A stretch of 64,000 bases of DNA from Enterobacter quasihormaechei (GCF_004331385.1 NZ_SJON01000002.1:1-64000); one strand, 5' to 3'. Shown: positions 47,021 to 58,040, counted from the first letter of the stretch. Numbers and translations: made by a program. The notes: generated from the sequence alone by a model not told the origin.

Positions 47021-48568
47021 ATGCAACAGCAAAAGCCGCAAAAACCGCTGGAGGGGGCGCAGCTGGTCATTATGACCATTGCGCTGTCGCTGGCGACATT
47101 CATGCAGGTGCTGGACTCCACCATCGCAAACGTGGCGATCCCAACCATCGCCGGGAACCTTGGCTCATCGCTGAGCCAGGGAACCTGGGTCATTACCTCG
47201 TTCGGGGTGGCGAACGCCATCTCCATCCCCATCACCGGCTGGCTGGCGAAGCGCGTCGGTGAAGTGAAGCTGTTCCTCTGGTCGACGATCCTGTTCGTGC
47301 TGGCCTCCTGGGCCTGCGGGATGTCCAGCAGCCTGACGATGCTGATATTCTTCCGCGTCATCCAGGGGATTGTCGCCGGGCCGTTGATCCCGCTGTCGCA
47401 GAGTTTGCTGCTGAACAACTATCCGCCCGCCAAACGCTCCATCGCGCTCGCTCTGTGGTCGATGACGGTGATTGTCGCCCCGATTTGCGGGCCTATCCTC
47501 GGCGGTTACATCAGCGATAACTATCACTGGGGCTGGATCTTCTTCATCAACGTGCCCATCGGTGCGCTGGTGGTGCTGATGACGCTACAGTCTCTGCGCG
47601 GTCGCGAAACGCGAACCGAACAGCGGCGGATCGATGGTATCGGTCTGGCGCTGCTGGTGGTCGGCATCGGCAGCCTGCAAATCATGCTCGACCGGGGTAA
47701 AGAGCTGGACTGGTTCGCCTCTACGGAAATCATCGTGCTGACGGTGGTCGCCGTGGTCGCCATTAGCTTCCTGATTGTCTGGGAGCTGACGGACGATAAC
47801 CCGATAGTCGATCTCTCGCTGTTTAAATCGCGAAACTTCACCATCGGCTGCCTCTGTATCAGCCTCGCCTATATGCTCTACTTCGGCGCGATTGTTCTGC
47901 TGCCGCAGCTGTTGCAGGAGGTGTACGGCTATACCGCAACCTGGGCGGGGCTGGCCTCCGCGCCGGTGGGGTTAATTCCGGTTCTGCTGTCGCCGATTAT
48001 TGGCCGTTTCGCCCATAAGCTCGACATGCGCAGGCTGGTGACGTTCAGCTTCATCATGTACGCCGTGTGCTTCTACTGGCGCGCGTATACGTTCGAACCG
48101 GGAATGGACTTTGGCGCCTCCGCGTGGCCGCAGTTTATTCAGGGCTTTGCCGTAGCGTGCTTCTTTATGCCGCTGACCACCATTACGCTTTCCGGCTTGC
48201 CGCCAGAGCGGATGGCGGCGGCATCGAGCCTGTCGAACTTTACCCGTACGCTGGCGGGCTCCATCGGGACCTCGATTACCACCACGCTGTGGACCAACCG
48301 GGAATCGATGCACCACGCCCAGCTGACCGAAGCGGTGAACCCGTTCAACCCTAACGCTCAGCAGATGTATAGCCAGCTTGAGGGGATGGGCATGACGGAG
48401 CAGCAGGCGTCCGGCTGGCTTGCCCAGCAAATCACCAACCAGGGGCTGATTATCTCGGCAAACGAGATATTCTGGATATCGGCGGGGATCTTTATCGTCC
48501 TGCTGGGGCTGGTGTGGTTTGCCAAACCACCGTTTGGTGCCGGTAGCGGCGGCGGCGGTGCGCATTAA
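47021..48568 (+). CDS. emrB: multidrug efflux MFS permease EmrB
   Basis: A 515-residue DHA2-family transporter with 14 transmembrane helices. The motif C region (SQSLLLNNYPPAKRSIALAL) and the start MQQQKPQKPLEGAQLVIMTI match E. coli EmrB (512 aa). It exports CCCP, nalidixic acid and other hydrophobic compounds with EmrA and TolC. I chose ATG 47021 over GTG 47012 because AAGGTG is correctly spaced to the ATG. The C-terminus ends in a Gly-rich tail. A REP element follows. Confidence 0.97.
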   Translation: MQQQKPQKPLEGAQLVIMTIALSLATFMQVLDSTIANVAIPTIAGNLGSSLSQGTWVITSFGVANAISIPITGWLAKRVGEVKLFLWSTILFVLASWACGMSSSLTMLIFFRVIQGIVAGPLIPLSQSLLLNNYPPAKRSIALALWSMTVIVAPICGPILGGYISDNYHWGWIFFINVPIGALVVLMTLQSLRGRETRTEQRRIDGIGLALLVVGIGSLQIMLDRGKELDWFASTEIIVLTVVAVVAISFLIVWELTDDNPIVDLSLFKSRNFTIGCLCISLAYMLYFGAIVLLPQLLQEVYGYTATWAGLASAPVGLIPVLLSPIIGRFAHKLDMRRLVTFSFIMYAVCFYWRAYTFEPGMDFGASAWPQFIQGFAVACFFMPLTTITLSGLPPERMAAASSLSNFTRTLAGSIGTSITTTLWTNRESMHHAQLTEAVNPFNPNAQQMYSQLEGMGMTEQQASGWLAQQITNQGLIISANEIFWISAGIFIVLLGLVWFAKPPFGAGSGGGGAH

Positions 48569-48582
48569 CCCTGTTTATGGGT

Positions 48583-48703
48583 TGCCGGGTGGCGGCTACG
48601 CCTTACCCGGCCTACGATAACCGGGCCTCTGTCCGGCCCGGTTGTCCACGATTATCAGTACCGATAAAGGATTGTAGGCCCGGTCAGCGAAGCGCCACCG
48701 GGC
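48583..48703. repeat. REP/BIME palindromic element
   Basis: Outer REP arms (GCCGGGTGGCGGCTACGCC and GCGAAGCGCCACCGGGC) enclose a second smaller palindrome (ACCGGGCCTCTGTCCGGCCCGGTT). It lies between the convergent emrB and luxS genes. Confidence 0.85.
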
Positions 48704-48719
48704 ATCCACGGGCACAATA

Positions 48720-49235
48720 CTAAATGTGCAGTTCCTGAAGTTTTTCTTTTGGCAGGGCCAGCTCGTCGTTGCTGTTTACACGAACATCACGTTCGATGAT
48801 ATGACGGGCAATGTCCTGGGCTTCTTCCAGAGAGTGCATCTGGTAAGTGCCGCACTGGTAAACGTTCAGCTCAGGGATCTGGTTCTGCTCTTTCACCTTC
48901 AGCACGTCTTCCATCGCCGCTTTCCACGCATCCGCAACGCGTTTCTCTTCCGGCTGACCAATCAGGCTCATGTAAAAACCGGTGCGGCAGCCCATCGGAG
49001 AGATATCGATGATCTCCACGCCGTTGCCGTTCAGGTGGTCGCGCATGAAGCCAGCAAACAGGTGTTCCAGCGTGTGAATGCCTTTCTCCGGCATCACTTC
49101 TTTATTCGGCACGCAGAAGCGCAGGTCGAAAACGGTGATCGTGTCGCCGTGCGGCGTGTTCATGGTCTTCGCCACGCGGACTGCTGGTGCTTCCATACGG
49201 GTATGGTCGACAGTAAAGCTATCTAATAACGGCAT
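48720..49235 (-). CDS. luxS: S-ribosylhomocysteine lyase LuxS
   Basis: A 171-residue LuxS, which cleaves S-ribosylhomocysteine to homocysteine and the autoinducer-2 precursor DPD. The metal ligands are His54, His58 (HTLEH) and Cys128, with Glu57 and Cys83 in the active site. Full length and identical layout to E. coli. Upstream lies micA on the opposite strand. Confidence 0.98.
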   Translation of the reverse strand: MPLLDSFTVDHTRMEAPAVRVAKTMNTPHGDTITVFDLRFCVPNKEVMPEKGIHTLEHLFAGFMRDHLNGNGVEIIDISPMGCRTGFYMSLIGQPEEKRVADAWKAAMEDVLKVKEQNQIPELNVYQCGTYQMHSLEEAQDIARHIIERDVRVNSNDELALPKEKLQELHI

Positions 49236-49271
49236 ACGTCACCTCCGATAGTGATTTTTTTAAAATAAACT

Positions 49272-49298
49272 GAACTCTTCTACAGAATGCGCGTCTGA
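49272..49298 (+). promoter_or_regulatory. sigma-E promoter of micA
   Basis: GAACTC (49272-49277) and TCTGA (49294-49298) with 16 bp between resemble sigma-E -35 and -10 elements. They sit 7 bp before the micA 5' end, as in E. coli. Confidence 0.75.
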
Positions 49299-49304
49299 GT
49301 ATAT

Positions 49305-49383
49305 GAAAGACGCGCATTTGTTATCATCATCCCTGAATTCAGAGATGTATATTTTGGCCACAGCGATGTGGCCTTTTTCTTTT
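49305..49383 (+). ncRNA. micA: MicA small RNA
   Basis: The sequence between luxS and gshA matches E. coli MicA: a 5' end GAAAGACGCGCATTTGTTAT that base-pairs with ompA mRNA, a middle hairpin CCCTGAATTCAGAG, and the terminator stem GGCCACAGCGATGTGGCC followed by T-rich sequence. MicA is an Hfq-dependent sRNA that represses ompA and other porin mRNAs during envelope stress. Small differences from E. coli lie in the loop regions. The 3' end is estimated. Confidence 0.93.
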
Positions 49384-49386
49384 GGT

Positions 49387-50931
49387 TCAAGCCTGCTTCG
49401 CCAGAAACGCCTCAAACGACTCCGTATCCGCCGCTTCGATCGCTTTCTGACGCACAACGGATGCATCGCGCTCCGCCACAAAATCCGCTTCGCTCAGAAC
49501 CTCTAACGGCTCCTGCATAAGCATCTCACGGTACTCCGCTGACAGTGAACGTCCTGTGCCGCCAATTCCCTGCTCAATCATAGAACGCAGAATGCGTGCC
49601 GAGAACGTCAGTTCCGGGTTATCAAAGCTTTCAACCAGTTCGTCGCAGACCTTCTGGTATGCTTCGCCGCCGTACACGCTATCCAGCGTCTGGGCAACGC
49701 GCTTCAGGTCATTGAACAGATCTTTCCCCACCTTAGAGAGCGGGAACTGCGCCGTTTCACAGCCAATCCCTAACGTCAGGCCCGGCTTACGCCCTTCCAG
49801 AATCACGCGATTCCAGTTGGTACGGGTACACAGCAGCTCGTCGGAACTCATTTCCGGCGCATCCGCCAGGACGCACCAGACCATAAACAGGTCGAGGAAG
49901 CGAACCTGCTGCTCGTCAACGCCAATCGGCGAGAACGGGTTGATATCCAGCGAGCGCACTTCAATGTATTCAATCCCGCCGCGCTGTAGCGCATCCGACG
50001 GCGTTTCACCGCTGCGCGTTACGCGCTTCGGACGAATCGGCGCATACAGTTCGTTCTCAATCTGCAATACGTTGCTGTTGATTTGCAGGCGCTTGCCGTC
50101 TTTTTCGAGGCCGATTTTTTCGTACTCTTCCGACGGAGTTTTGATCGCCCGCTTCAAGCCTGCCACATAGTCGTGCAGATCGTTAAACGTAATTCCGAGA
50201 TTGCTTTGCGATTTATTGGTATAGCCAAGGTCGCTCAGGCGAAGAGAGGTCGCGTACGGCAGGTAATACATGCCACACTCGGTCTTCTCGAACGGCAGCG
50301 TGGTCGGTTTCCCTTGCAGGAACGATGAACAGATGGCCGGCGACGCGCCAAACAGATACGGAATAACCCAGCCAAAACGGTAATAATTGCGGATCAGGCG
50401 GAAGTAGCCCGCAGAGATCGCGTCTTTATCCGTTTCACCGCATTTCGCCTGCCAGAACGCCATCGGCAGAGAGAAATTGTAGTGCACGCCAGAGATCGTC
50501 TGCATCAGTGCGCCGTAGCGGTTTTTCAGGCCTTCACGGTACAGCGTTTTCATCCGCCCCACGTTAGAGGTGCCGTACTGCGCCAGCTCGATATCCTGCC
50601 CCTGCTCGATATAGCACGGCATGCTGAGCGGCCACATACGCTCGTCGCCGAGGTTGCGGGCGGTAAAGCGATGCACATCGCGCATGATCGTCAGCATATG
50701 ATCAATATCACCGTCTACCGGCGTGATGAACTCCAGCAGCGCTTCGGCGAAATCGGTTGTGATCCATTTATGTGTCAGCGCCGAGCCTAACGCCTTCGGG
50801 TGTCCCGTTGTCGCTAAGCTACCATCCGCATTTACGCGCAGCGTTTCGCGCTCAAGCCCACGCTGAATCCCCTTCAGTGCCTGAGGGTGGTTTTCCAGCC
50901 AGGCCAGCGCCTGTGATACGTCCGGGATCAA
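49387..50931 (-). CDS. gshA: glutamate-cysteine ligase GshA
   Basis: A 514-residue glutamate-cysteine ligase, the first step of glutathione synthesis, close to E. coli GshA (518 aa; four residues shorter near residue 165). Signature stretches are [11 protein letters not shown] at the N-terminus and [19 protein letters not shown] in the middle. The start is TTG at 50931, with GGAGG 6 bases upstream; E. coli gshA also starts with TTG. The last gene before micA on this strand. Confidence 0.97.
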   Translation of the reverse strand: MIPDVSQALAWLENHPQALKGIQRGLERETLRVNADGSLATTGHPKALGSALTHKWITTDFAEALLEFITPVDGDIDHMLTIMRDVHRFTARNLGDERMWPLSMPCYIEQGQDIELAQYGTSNVGRMKTLYREGLKNRYGALMQTISGVHYNFSLPMAFWQAKCGETDKDAISAGYFRLIRNYYRFGWVIPYLFGASPAICSSFLQGKPTTLPFEKTECGMYYLPYATSLRLSDLGYTNKSQSNLGITFNDLHDYVAGLKRAIKTPSEEYEKIGLEKDGKRLQINSNVLQIENELYAPIRPKRVTRSGETPSDALQRGGIEYIEVRSLDINPFSPIGVDEQQVRFLDLFMVWCVLADAPEMSSDELLCTRTNWNRVILEGRKPGLTLGIGCETAQFPLSKVGKDLFNDLKRVAQTLDSVYGGEAYQKVCDELVESFDNPELTFSARILRSMIEQGIGGTGRSLSAEYREMLMQEPLEVLSEADFVAERDASVVRQKAIEAADTESFEAFLAKQA

Positions 50932-51014
50932 TTTGACCTCCCGCCTGTCAAAAAATTGTCACTCAGCATAATTGTAATGGTTGACGATTGAAGGTCGCGA
51001 ATTCATTCCACCAA

Positions 51015-51443
51015 TTAGTGCCACCACGTCATACCCTGTAGTGTTACCCATGCCAATAAAACATAGCGTAACGCCTTGCCAAGGCACAAAAAAAAGAGCA
51101 CCGGTCCCCAGGAGATGCGCATCCATCCCGCCAGCAGACACAGTAAATCGCCTATTACAGGCATCCAGCTTAATAACAGCGTGGCAGCGCCATAGCGTTT
51201 TAGCCAGCCCACTGCCTTTTCCTGCCAGCGAGATTTTTCGCGTAGCGGAAAGAAACGTCCAAGAATAACGTTAGTCAGCCCTCCAAGGCTATTACCCATT
51301 GTTGCTATTAAGACCAGCAACCAGGGCTGACTCACGCCGGACAACAGCATCGCCACCAGTACCACTTCCGAATTCCCCGGCAAGAGGGTGGAGCTTAAAA
51401 AACTGCTGGCGAATAATGAAGCAAGTGACAGCGCGTCACTCAC
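51015..51443 (-). CDS. yqaA: DedA-like inner membrane protein YqaA
   Basis: A 142-residue membrane protein of the SNARE-associated/DedA-like (VTT) type with about four transmembrane segments, full length against E. coli YqaA (GNSLGGLTNVILGRFFPLR is well conserved). Function is unknown. It overlaps yqaB by 4 bp, so the two are translated together. Confidence 0.95.
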   Translation of the reverse strand: MSDALSLASLFASSFLSSTLLPGNSEVVLVAMLLSGVSQPWLLVLIATMGNSLGGLTNVILGRFFPLREKSRWQEKAVGWLKRYGAATLLLSWMPVIGDLLCLLAGWMRISWGPVLFFLCLGKALRYVLLAWVTLQGMTWWH

Positions 51444-52006
51444 AGTAAGCGAACGTCCACCGCCGCCATTCCGGCATCACGCGCGGCCTGAATACCAAAG
51501 TCGGCATCTTCAAACACAACGCATTTTGCAGCCGGGACACCCATTAATTCTGCGCAGAGCAGGAAGGTGTCCGGAGCGGGTTTGTGATTTTTAACGTGAT
51601 CGGCGGCCACGACCGCAGAAAAATAGTGGCGCAGGCCAAGATGGTTGAGTAGCGCTTCAGCAATCGCGCTCTCGCTGCCCGTGCCGACAGACATAGGACG
51701 ACGCCCGTGCCACGCTTTGACGACGTCAATGAGCGGTAATGGCTGCACGGTGTCCAGCAGTATGGCTTTTACCGCGTCGGTTTTTTCACGCGCGAGCAGG
51801 TGCGGGTCGAGATCGGCCTGATTCAGCTCAATCACGGCCTGTGCGATACGCCAGGTGGGCGATCCGTTGAGGGCAATCATCGCCTGTAGATCGAAACGCA
51901 TACCGTAACGGGCAAGAACGTCGGTCCAGGCCTGGCGATGCGTGGGTTCGGTATCCAGGAGGGTGCCGTCCATGTCGAAGATCAAACCGTCATACTGTGC
52001 GTACAT
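51440..52006 (-). CDS. yqaB: HAD phosphatase YqaB (fructose-1-phosphatase)
   Basis: A 188-residue HAD-superfamily phosphatase. Motif I is DMDGTLLDTEPTH with Asp11 and Asp13, motif II is GTGSES, and motif III/IV is FEDADFGIQAARDAGM. E. coli YqaB removes phosphate from fructose-1-phosphate and related sugar phosphates. It overlaps yqaA by 4 bp and lies just after the tRNA cluster. Confidence 0.95.
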   Translation of the reverse strand: MYAQYDGLIFDMDGTLLDTEPTHRQAWTDVLARYGMRFDLQAMIALNGSPTWRIAQAVIELNQADLDPHLLAREKTDAVKAILLDTVQPLPLIDVVKAWHGRRPMSVGTGSESAIAEALLNHLGLRHYFSAVVAADHVKNHKPAPDTFLLCAELMGVPAAKCVVFEDADFGIQAARDAGMAAVDVRLL

Positions 52007-52132
52007 CGTGCTCTCGCTAACCGATTAACAAAGCATTACTTTATCGTAAAAGGGGATTTTTGTCGCTGATTGCGAAGTGATAACAACGAGAGTGATTAAG
52101 AACTAAACATTGAAGGGGACGACAAGAAGAGA

Positions 52133-52209
52133 TGGTGCATCCGGGAGGATTCGAACCTCCGACCGCTCGGTTCGTAGCCGAGTACTCTATCCAGCTGAGC
52201 TACGGATGC
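52133..52209 (-). tRNA. tRNA-Arg (ACG)
   Basis: A 77-nt tRNA read on the minus strand, from GCATCCGTAGCTCAGCTGG to the encoded CCA. The anticodon is ACG (loop GGCTACGAACC). Fourth and last of four identical copies in transcription order; equivalent to E. coli argQ/argZ/argY/argV. Confidence 0.97.
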
Positions 52210-52237
52210 ATCGGGAAATGCTTTTAGAAACAGTAAA

Positions 52238-52369
52238 TGGTGCATCCGGGAGGATTACTCGGCTGCGCCTCGCCCTGCGGGCCGTTGCTAAAGCAACGTT
52301 ATCCTCCCTGGTGCTTGCGATTAACTCGCAGACCTTGAAACAACAGCATCGCTGTTATCTCGGAGAATA
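52238..52369 (-). other. truncated tRNA-Arg 3' end joined to a hairpin-forming spacer
   Basis: Positions 52238-52256 are the last 19 nt of the tRNA-Arg sequence, including CCA. The rest of the tRNA is replaced by unrelated sequence. Within it, GGGAGGAT (52248-52255) is exactly complementary to ATCCTCCC (52301-52308), and an inner stem CGTTGCT/AGCAACG lies at 52283-52298. Read on the minus strand this gives a folded RNA ending in a tRNA-like GGATGCACCA. It lies between two intact tRNA-Arg genes and is transcribed with them. Confidence 0.8.
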
Positions 52370-52446
52370 TGGTGCATCCGGGAGGATTCGAACCTCCGAC
52401 CGCTCGGTTCGTAGCCGAGTACTCTATCCAGCTGAGCTACGGATGC
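52370..52446 (-). tRNA. tRNA-Arg (ACG)
   Basis: A 77-nt copy identical to the others, anticodon ACG, CCA encoded. It lies immediately upstream (in transcription) of the truncated tRNA element. Confidence 0.97.
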
Positions 52447-52475
52447 ATCAGGGAACTGCTTTCAGAAATAGTAAA

Positions 52476-52552
52476 TGGTGCATCCGGGAGGATTCGAACC
52501 TCCGACCGCTCGGTTCGTAGCCGAGTACTCTATCCAGCTGAGCTACGGATGC
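52476..52552 (-). tRNA. tRNA-Arg (ACG)
   Basis: A 77-nt copy identical to the others, anticodon ACG, CCA encoded. The 29-nt spacer after it resembles the spacer after the first copy (GAAATGCTTTTAGAAA-like), showing the array grew by duplication. Confidence 0.97.
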
Positions 52553-52616
52553 ATCGGGATTTACTACTGTACTGCTCGATATTCATATCACTTCGAAAGC
52601 AATATGAAGTAATAGA

Positions 52617-52693
52617 TGGTGCATCCGGGAGGATTCGAACCTCCGACCGCTCGGTTCGTAGCCGAGTACTCTATCCAGCTGAGCTACGGATGC
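52617..52693 (-). tRNA. tRNA-Arg (ACG)
   Basis: A 77-nt copy, the first tRNA-Arg transcribed, only 4 nt after tRNA-Ser. Anticodon ACG, CCA encoded. Confidence 0.97.
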
Positions 52694-52697
52694 AAAA

Positions 52698-52790
52698 TGG
52701 CGGTGAGGCGGGGATTCGAACCCCGGATGCAGCTTTTGACCGCATACTCCCTTAGCAGGGGAGCGCCTTCAGCCTCTCGGCCACCTCACC
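52698..52790 (-). tRNA. serV: tRNA-Ser (GCT)
   Basis: A 93-nt class II tRNA with a long variable arm, from GGTGAGGTGGCCGAGAGGC to the encoded CCA. The anticodon is GCT (CCCCTGCTAAGG), reading AGC and AGU. First gene of the tRNA operon, as serV in E. coli. Confidence 0.97.
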
Positions 52791-52854
52791 ACACAACGCC
52801 TCTTTCGAGTGCTTCGAGTAACTCGTTAAGAGCTTCTCGTCGCTGCGTGGCGCA

Positions 52855-52883
52855 TATATTACTTTCTGGGACTTATAAGTCAA
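52855..52883 (-). promoter_or_regulatory. promoter of the tRNA-Ser/tRNA-Arg operon
   Basis: On the minus strand, -35 TTGACT (52883-52878) and -10 TAATAT (52861-52856) are 16 bp apart and followed by a GC-rich discriminator (GCGCCACGC), typical of stringently controlled stable RNA promoters. Confidence 0.8.
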
Positions 52884-53101
52884 ACAATTTTCCACATGCT
52901 TTTTTCGTTTGCACAATTCGCACGCAATTCGCATGTAAAAGCCGCAAAGAGAGTGTTTTATAAGCGGATTTTGCAGGCATCTTCACAGAAATCTGTTGAG
53001 AGAAGCGGGTCATTTCGACGAGATAAGATTATGAGAGTGGTCAAAAACGAAGCGTTTGAAATAGAACGGTAACTTTATGCAGGAAAAATAGCAGGAGGGT
53101 T

Positions 53102-53125
53102 GCGTCTCGCCCGACAGCGAGACGC
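53102..53125 (-). terminator. hairpin downstream of csrA
   Basis: A perfect 9-bp stem (GCGTCTCGC/GCGAGACGC) with a 6-nt loop, 8 bp past the csrA stop. A T-run comes only some 15 nt later, so termination may be partial. Confidence 0.55.
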
Positions 53126-53132
53126 GACAATA

Positions 53133-53318
53133 TCAGTAACTGGACTGCTGGGATTTTTCAGCCTGGATACGCTGGTAGATCTCTTCACGGTGGACAGATA
53201 CTTCTTTAGGAGCGTTAACACCAATACGTACCTGGTTACCCTTTACCCCTAAAACTGTCACGGTGACCTCATCCCCAATCATGAGGGTCTCACCAACTCG
53301 ACGAGTCAGAATCAGCAT
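53133..53318 (-). CDS. csrA: carbon storage regulator CsrA
   Basis: A 61-residue RNA-binding dimer identical in layout to E. coli CsrA ([20 protein letters not shown]; the RNA-binding Arg44 follows in [12 protein letters not shown]). It controls translation and mRNA stability of carbon metabolism, motility and biofilm genes by binding GGA motifs. GGAG-type site (CAAGGAGCAAAGA) upstream of the ATG. It may also affect the biofilm adhesin in this window; that is inference. Confidence 0.98.
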
Positions 53319-53512
53319 TCTTTGCTCCTTGAAAGATTAAAAGAGTCGGGTCTCTTGTATCCCGGCATTATCCATCATATAACGCCAAAAAGTAAGCGAT
53401 GACAAACACGTAAAGTGTAAGCAGTCACGGCATCACATTCTGTTAAACGTAAGTTTAGCCGATATACACAAACTCAACCTGACTTTATCGTTATCGATAG
53501 CGCAGTGAGCAA

Positions 53513-53540
53513 GACGCCATAACGTTACCGTTATGGCGTC
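53513..53540 (-). terminator. hairpin downstream of alaS
   Basis: A perfect 12-bp stem (GACGCCATAACG/CGTTATGGCGTC) with a 4-nt loop, 20 bp past the alaS stop. The minus-strand tail is only TTGCTC. Confidence 0.5.
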
Positions 53541-53559
53541 TGCTTGTGCTTTTTAGTTA

Positions 53560-56187
53560 TTACAGTTTCGCGCTTACCCAGCTTTCAACGCTGGCCAATG
53601 CCGCGGGAAGTGCCGCCGCATCCGTACCACCGGCTTGCGCCATGTCCGGACGACCGCCACCTTTGCCACCCACCTGCTGGGCGACCATGCCAATCAATTC
53701 CCCTGCTTTAACACGGTCTGTCACATCCTTAGAGACGCCCGCAATCAGAGAAACCTTACCCTCTGCGACCGTTGCCAGCACGATAACCGTTGAACCAAGC
53801 TGGTTCTTCAGATCGTCGACCATCGTACGCAGCATCTTAGGCTCAACGCCCGCCAGATCGCTGACCAGCAGTTTGACGCCCTTAATGTCTACCGCTTTGC
53901 TGGAGAGGTTTGCGCTCTCCTGCGCCGCAGCCTGTTCTTTCAGCTGCTGGAGCTCTTTTTCCAGCTGACGGGTACGATCCAGCGCGACACGCACTTTCTC
54001 GCCCAGGTTCTGGCTATCGCCTTTCAGCAGCTGCGCGATCTCATGCAGCTGGTCGCTCTGCGCGTGCAGGCTGGCGATGGCGCCTTCCCCGGTCACCGCT
54101 TCGATACGACGAACGCCCGCCGCGGTGCCTGATTCAGAAACGATACGGAACAGACCGATATCGCCGGTGCGCGATGCGTGAGTACCGCCGCACAGTTCGG
54201 TAGAGAAGTCGCCCATGCTCAGCACGCGAACGCGGTCGTCATATTTCTCGCCAAACAGCGCCATCGCGCCTTTCTTCTTCGCGTCCTCGAGATCCATAAC
54301 GTGGGTTTCGATTGGCAGATTACGACGGATCTGGGCATTCACCAGATCTTCCACCGCACGGATTTCAGACGGCTTCATAGCTTCAAAATGCGAGAAGTCG
54401 AAACGCAGCATTTTGTCGTTAACCAGTGAACCTTTCTGTGCAACGTGAGTACCCAGCACGTCGCGCAGGGCAGCGTGCATCAGGTGGGTTGCCGAGTGGT
54501 TCAGACGAATGCGCGCGCGGCGAGCTTCATCAACGTTGGCCTGAACGCCCTCGCCCACTTTCAGAGAGCCGGAAACCAGTTTGCCCTGGTGACCAATCGC
54601 CTGGCCGTATTTCTGGGTGTCGCTTACGCTGAAGCTAAAGCCATTGCCCTTCAGTTCGCCTTTATCGCCAACCTGGCCGCCGGATTCCGCATAGAATGGC
54701 GTTTTATCCAGGATAACAACCGCTTCCTGGCCCGCGCTAATGCTGTCTACGGCTTTCCCGTCAACAAACAGCGCGGTCACGTTGCTGGTCAGGGCCAGCT
54801 CTTCGTAGCCTTTAAATTCAGACGCGCTATCAACGCGGATCATTGCATTGTAGTCTGCGCCAAAACCGCTGGATTCACGCGCACGACGACGCTGCTCTTC
54901 CATTGCGGCTTCGAAGCCGGCTTCGTCAACTTTGATGTTGCGCTCGCGGCAAACGTCAGCCGTCAGGTCAACCGGGAAGCCATAAGTGTCGTACAGGCGG
55001 AAAGCCGTTTCGCCATCCAGCGTGTCGCCCTTGAGTTTCGCCAGCTCGTCGTCCAGCAGCGCAAGTCCGCGCTCCAGCGTACGGGCAAACTGCTCTTCTT
55101 CGGTTTTCAGAACCTGCTCGACCTGCGCCTGCTGGCGTTTCAGCTCTTCGCCGGCAGAGCCCATCACGCCAATCAGTGGCCCAACGAGCTTATAGAAGAA
55201 GGTGTCCTTCGCGCCCAGCATGTTGCCATGACGGATCGCACGACGAATGATACGACGCAGCACATAGCCACGGTTTTCATTCGACGGGATAACGCCGTCG
55301 GCAATCAGGAACGCACAGGAACGAATATGGTCTGCGATAACGCGCAGAGACTTGTTGTTCAGATCGGTTGCGCCCGTCACGTCGGCAACGGCTTTGATCA
55401 GGGTGCTGAACAGGTCAATCTCATAGTTAGAGTTGACGTGTTGCAGAACGGCCGCGATACGCTCCAGACCCATACCGGTATCGACGGATGGTTTTGGCAG
55501 CGGCTCCATGGTGCCGTCGGCCTGACGGTTAAACTGCATGAAGACGATGTTCCAGATCTCAATGTAGCGATCGCCATCTTCTTCCGCGCTGCCCGGAGGG
55601 CCGCCCCAAATATGGTCGCCGTGATCGTAGAAGATCTCGGTGCACGGACCGCAAGGGCCGGTGTCGCCCATCTGCCAGAAGTTGTCGGACGCGTAAGGCG
55701 CGCCTTTGTTGTCACCGATACGAATGATACGTTCGCGAGGGATACCCACTTCTTTTTCCCAAATGTCGAACGCTTCGTCATCGGTCTCGTACACGGTCAC
55801 CCACAGACGCTCTTTCGGCAGATTGAACCAGTTTTCACCGGTCAACAGTTCCCACGCGTATTGAATGGCGTCGTGTTTGAAGTAGTCACCGAAGCTGAAG
55901 TTACCCAGCATTTCGAAGAAGGTATGGTGGCGCGCGGTGTAACCGACGTTTTCCAGATCGTTGTGTTTACCGCCCGCACGCACGCAACGCTGTGAGGTTG
56001 TAGCGCGGGAATAATTACGCTTGTCGAGACCAAGGAATACATCCTTGAACTGGTTCATCCCGGCGTTGGTAAACAGCAGAGTCGGGTCATTGTTCGGTAC
56101 CAGGGAGCTGCTGGCAACAACCTGGTGTCCCTTACTATGGAAAAAATCGAGAAACGCCTGACGGATCTCAGCGGTGCTCTTGCTCAT
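53560..56187 (-). CDS. alaS: alanyl-tRNA synthetase
   Basis: An 875-residue class II synthetase charging tRNA-Ala. The N-terminal catalytic domain contains the usual motif 2 ([20 protein letters not shown]). The editing domain has [11 protein letters not shown] and the zinc motif [15 protein letters not shown] near residue 665. The C-terminal C-Ala domain ([12 protein letters not shown]) ends the protein. Length agrees with E. coli (876). It is an essential gene between recX and csrA, as in E. coli. Confidence 0.98.
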   Translation of the reverse strand: MSKSTAEIRQAFLDFFHSKGHQVVASSSLVPNNDPTLLFTNAGMNQFKDVFLGLDKRNYSRATTSQRCVRAGGKHNDLENVGYTARHHTFFEMLGNFSFGDYFKHDAIQYAWELLTGENWFNLPKERLWVTVYETDDEAFDIWEKEVGIPRERIIRIGDNKGAPYASDNFWQMGDTGPCGPCTEIFYDHGDHIWGGPPGSAEEDGDRYIEIWNIVFMQFNRQADGTMEPLPKPSVDTGMGLERIAAVLQHVNSNYEIDLFSTLIKAVADVTGATDLNNKSLRVIADHIRSCAFLIADGVIPSNENRGYVLRRIIRRAIRHGNMLGAKDTFFYKLVGPLIGVMGSAGEELKRQQAQVEQVLKTEEEQFARTLERGLALLDDELAKLKGDTLDGETAFRLYDTYGFPVDLTADVCRERNIKVDEAGFEAAMEEQRRRARESSGFGADYNAMIRVDSASEFKGYEELALTSNVTALFVDGKAVDSISAGQEAVVILDKTPFYAESGGQVGDKGELKGNGFSFSVSDTQKYGQAIGHQGKLVSGSLKVGEGVQANVDEARRARIRLNHSATHLMHAALRDVLGTHVAQKGSLVNDKMLRFDFSHFEAMKPSEIRAVEDLVNAQIRRNLPIETHVMDLEDAKKKGAMALFGEKYDDRVRVLSMGDFSTELCGGTHASRTGDIGLFRIVSESGTAAGVRRIEAVTGEGAIASLHAQSDQLHEIAQLLKGDSQNLGEKVRVALDRTRQLEKELQQLKEQAAAQESANLSSKAVDIKGVKLLVSDLAGVEPKMLRTMVDDLKNQLGSTVIVLATVAEGKVSLIAGVSKDVTDRVKAGELIGMVAQQVGGKGGGRPDMAQAGGTDAAALPAALASVESWVSAKL

Positions 56188-56318
56188 AATTATCCTGAAA
56201 TCAAGCTAACGAAATGTCGCAGCAGATCTGTATCTGTAAACAGTTGGACGGACCAGCTACTGGAAAAAGTGGGAATAAGATAAGTTTTCTTTAGTGGGAA
56301 GTAAAATCCCGCATGCGT

Positions 56319-56819
56319 TCAATCGGTAAAATTACGCCAGATATCCTGAATATCTTCCATCAGGAAGCCGCGGTAGAGCAAAAAGCGCTGGATTTTAACT
56401 TTTTCTGAAAATTCACGCGGCAGCGGCTCTCCGTATTTACGTACTGCCTGTTCACGCGCCAGTTCGCACCAGTCGATTTCGCTTTCACGCATGGCTTTTT
56501 CAATCGATTCACGGGCTACGCCTTTCTGGTTCAGCTCCTGGCGGATACGCGCGGGGCCGTAACCTTTGCGGCCGCGGCTGGCGAGAAAGCGAGCGGCAAA
56601 ATGGCCGTCATCCAGATAGTGATGCTCATAGCACCAGGCAACCACACGGTCATAATCCTCTGCGGTGGCATCAATGTCTTCTGGCCCATTTTTGCTCATG
56701 ACGGGCGCTGACAGTTTCCGCCGTAGCTCCTGTTCGCTATGGTCACGCACGGCAAGAATTCGCACGGCCCGATCCAGCAAGCGCGCGTAAGCTGGTCGGC
56801 GTGATGTCGGTTCACTCAT
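56319..56819 (-). CDS. recX: RecA regulator RecX
   Basis: A 166-residue RecX built of three-helix repeats ([17 protein letters not shown] at the start; [16 protein letters not shown] in the middle). It binds RecA filaments and inhibits their extension. It lies 69 bp downstream of recA, beyond an intrinsic terminator, so it is made in small amounts by readthrough. Confidence 0.95.
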   Translation of the reverse strand: MSEPTSRRPAYARLLDRAVRILAVRDHSEQELRRKLSAPVMSKNGPEDIDATAEDYDRVVAWCYEHHYLDDGHFAARFLASRGRKGYGPARIRQELNQKGVARESIEKAMRESEIDWCELAREQAVRKYGEPLPREFSEKVKIQRFLLYRGFLMEDIQDIWRNFTD

Positions 56820-56845
56820 AAAAAAACCTGTCGATTCAGAAATGC

Positions 56846-56870
56846 AAAAAGGGCCGCATCAGCAGCCCTT
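56846..56870 (-). terminator. intrinsic terminator between recA and recX
   Basis: On the minus strand, AAGGGCTGCTGATGCGGCCC is followed by TTTTTG, a short GC stem with a T-tract. It limits recX expression, as in E. coli. Confidence 0.85.
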
Positions 56871-56888
56871 CATTTTTATCCGAGAGGA

Positions 56889-57983
<1,095 letters not shown>

Positions 57984-58012
57984 TCACCATGGACTTCTGT
58001 TCTGTTGAGGCA

Positions 58013-58040
58013 ATTATACTGTATAGTCATACAGTATCAA
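58013..58040 (-). promoter_or_regulatory. recA promoter with LexA box
   Basis: On the minus strand, -35 TTGATA and -10 TATAAT are 16 bp apart, with the SOS box TACTGTATGACTATACAGTA (58036-58017) covering the spacer. This is the same arrangement as E. coli recA. Confidence 0.95.

Larger units (their letters stand above)
52791..53132. other. intergenic region between tRNA-Ser and csrA
   Basis: 342 bp without a gene. It contains the tRNA promoter (52855-52883) and the csrA terminator hairpin (53102-53125). The remaining AT-rich sequence may bind Fis, but I see no clear site. Confidence 0.7.

Noticed and set aside
52133..52693. Regularly spaced identical repeats resembling a CRISPR array
   Set aside because: The repeats are 77-nt tRNA-Arg genes with cloverleaf features and CCA ends; spacers are uneven and no cas genes are present.
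52110..52963. Open frames of 115-136 codons across the tRNA cluster
   Set aside because: They translate tRNA genes repeatedly (the same peptide recurs) and have no coding value.
52007..53132. Possible integration site of a mobile element at the tRNA cluster
   Set aside because: No integrase, phage gene or att-like direct repeat is seen; flanking genes match the E. coli order.
54445..55995. 516-codon plus-strand open frame opposite alaS
   Set aside because: The sense frame is a full-length, essential alanyl-tRNA synthetase; the antisense product has no recognisable features or ribosome site.
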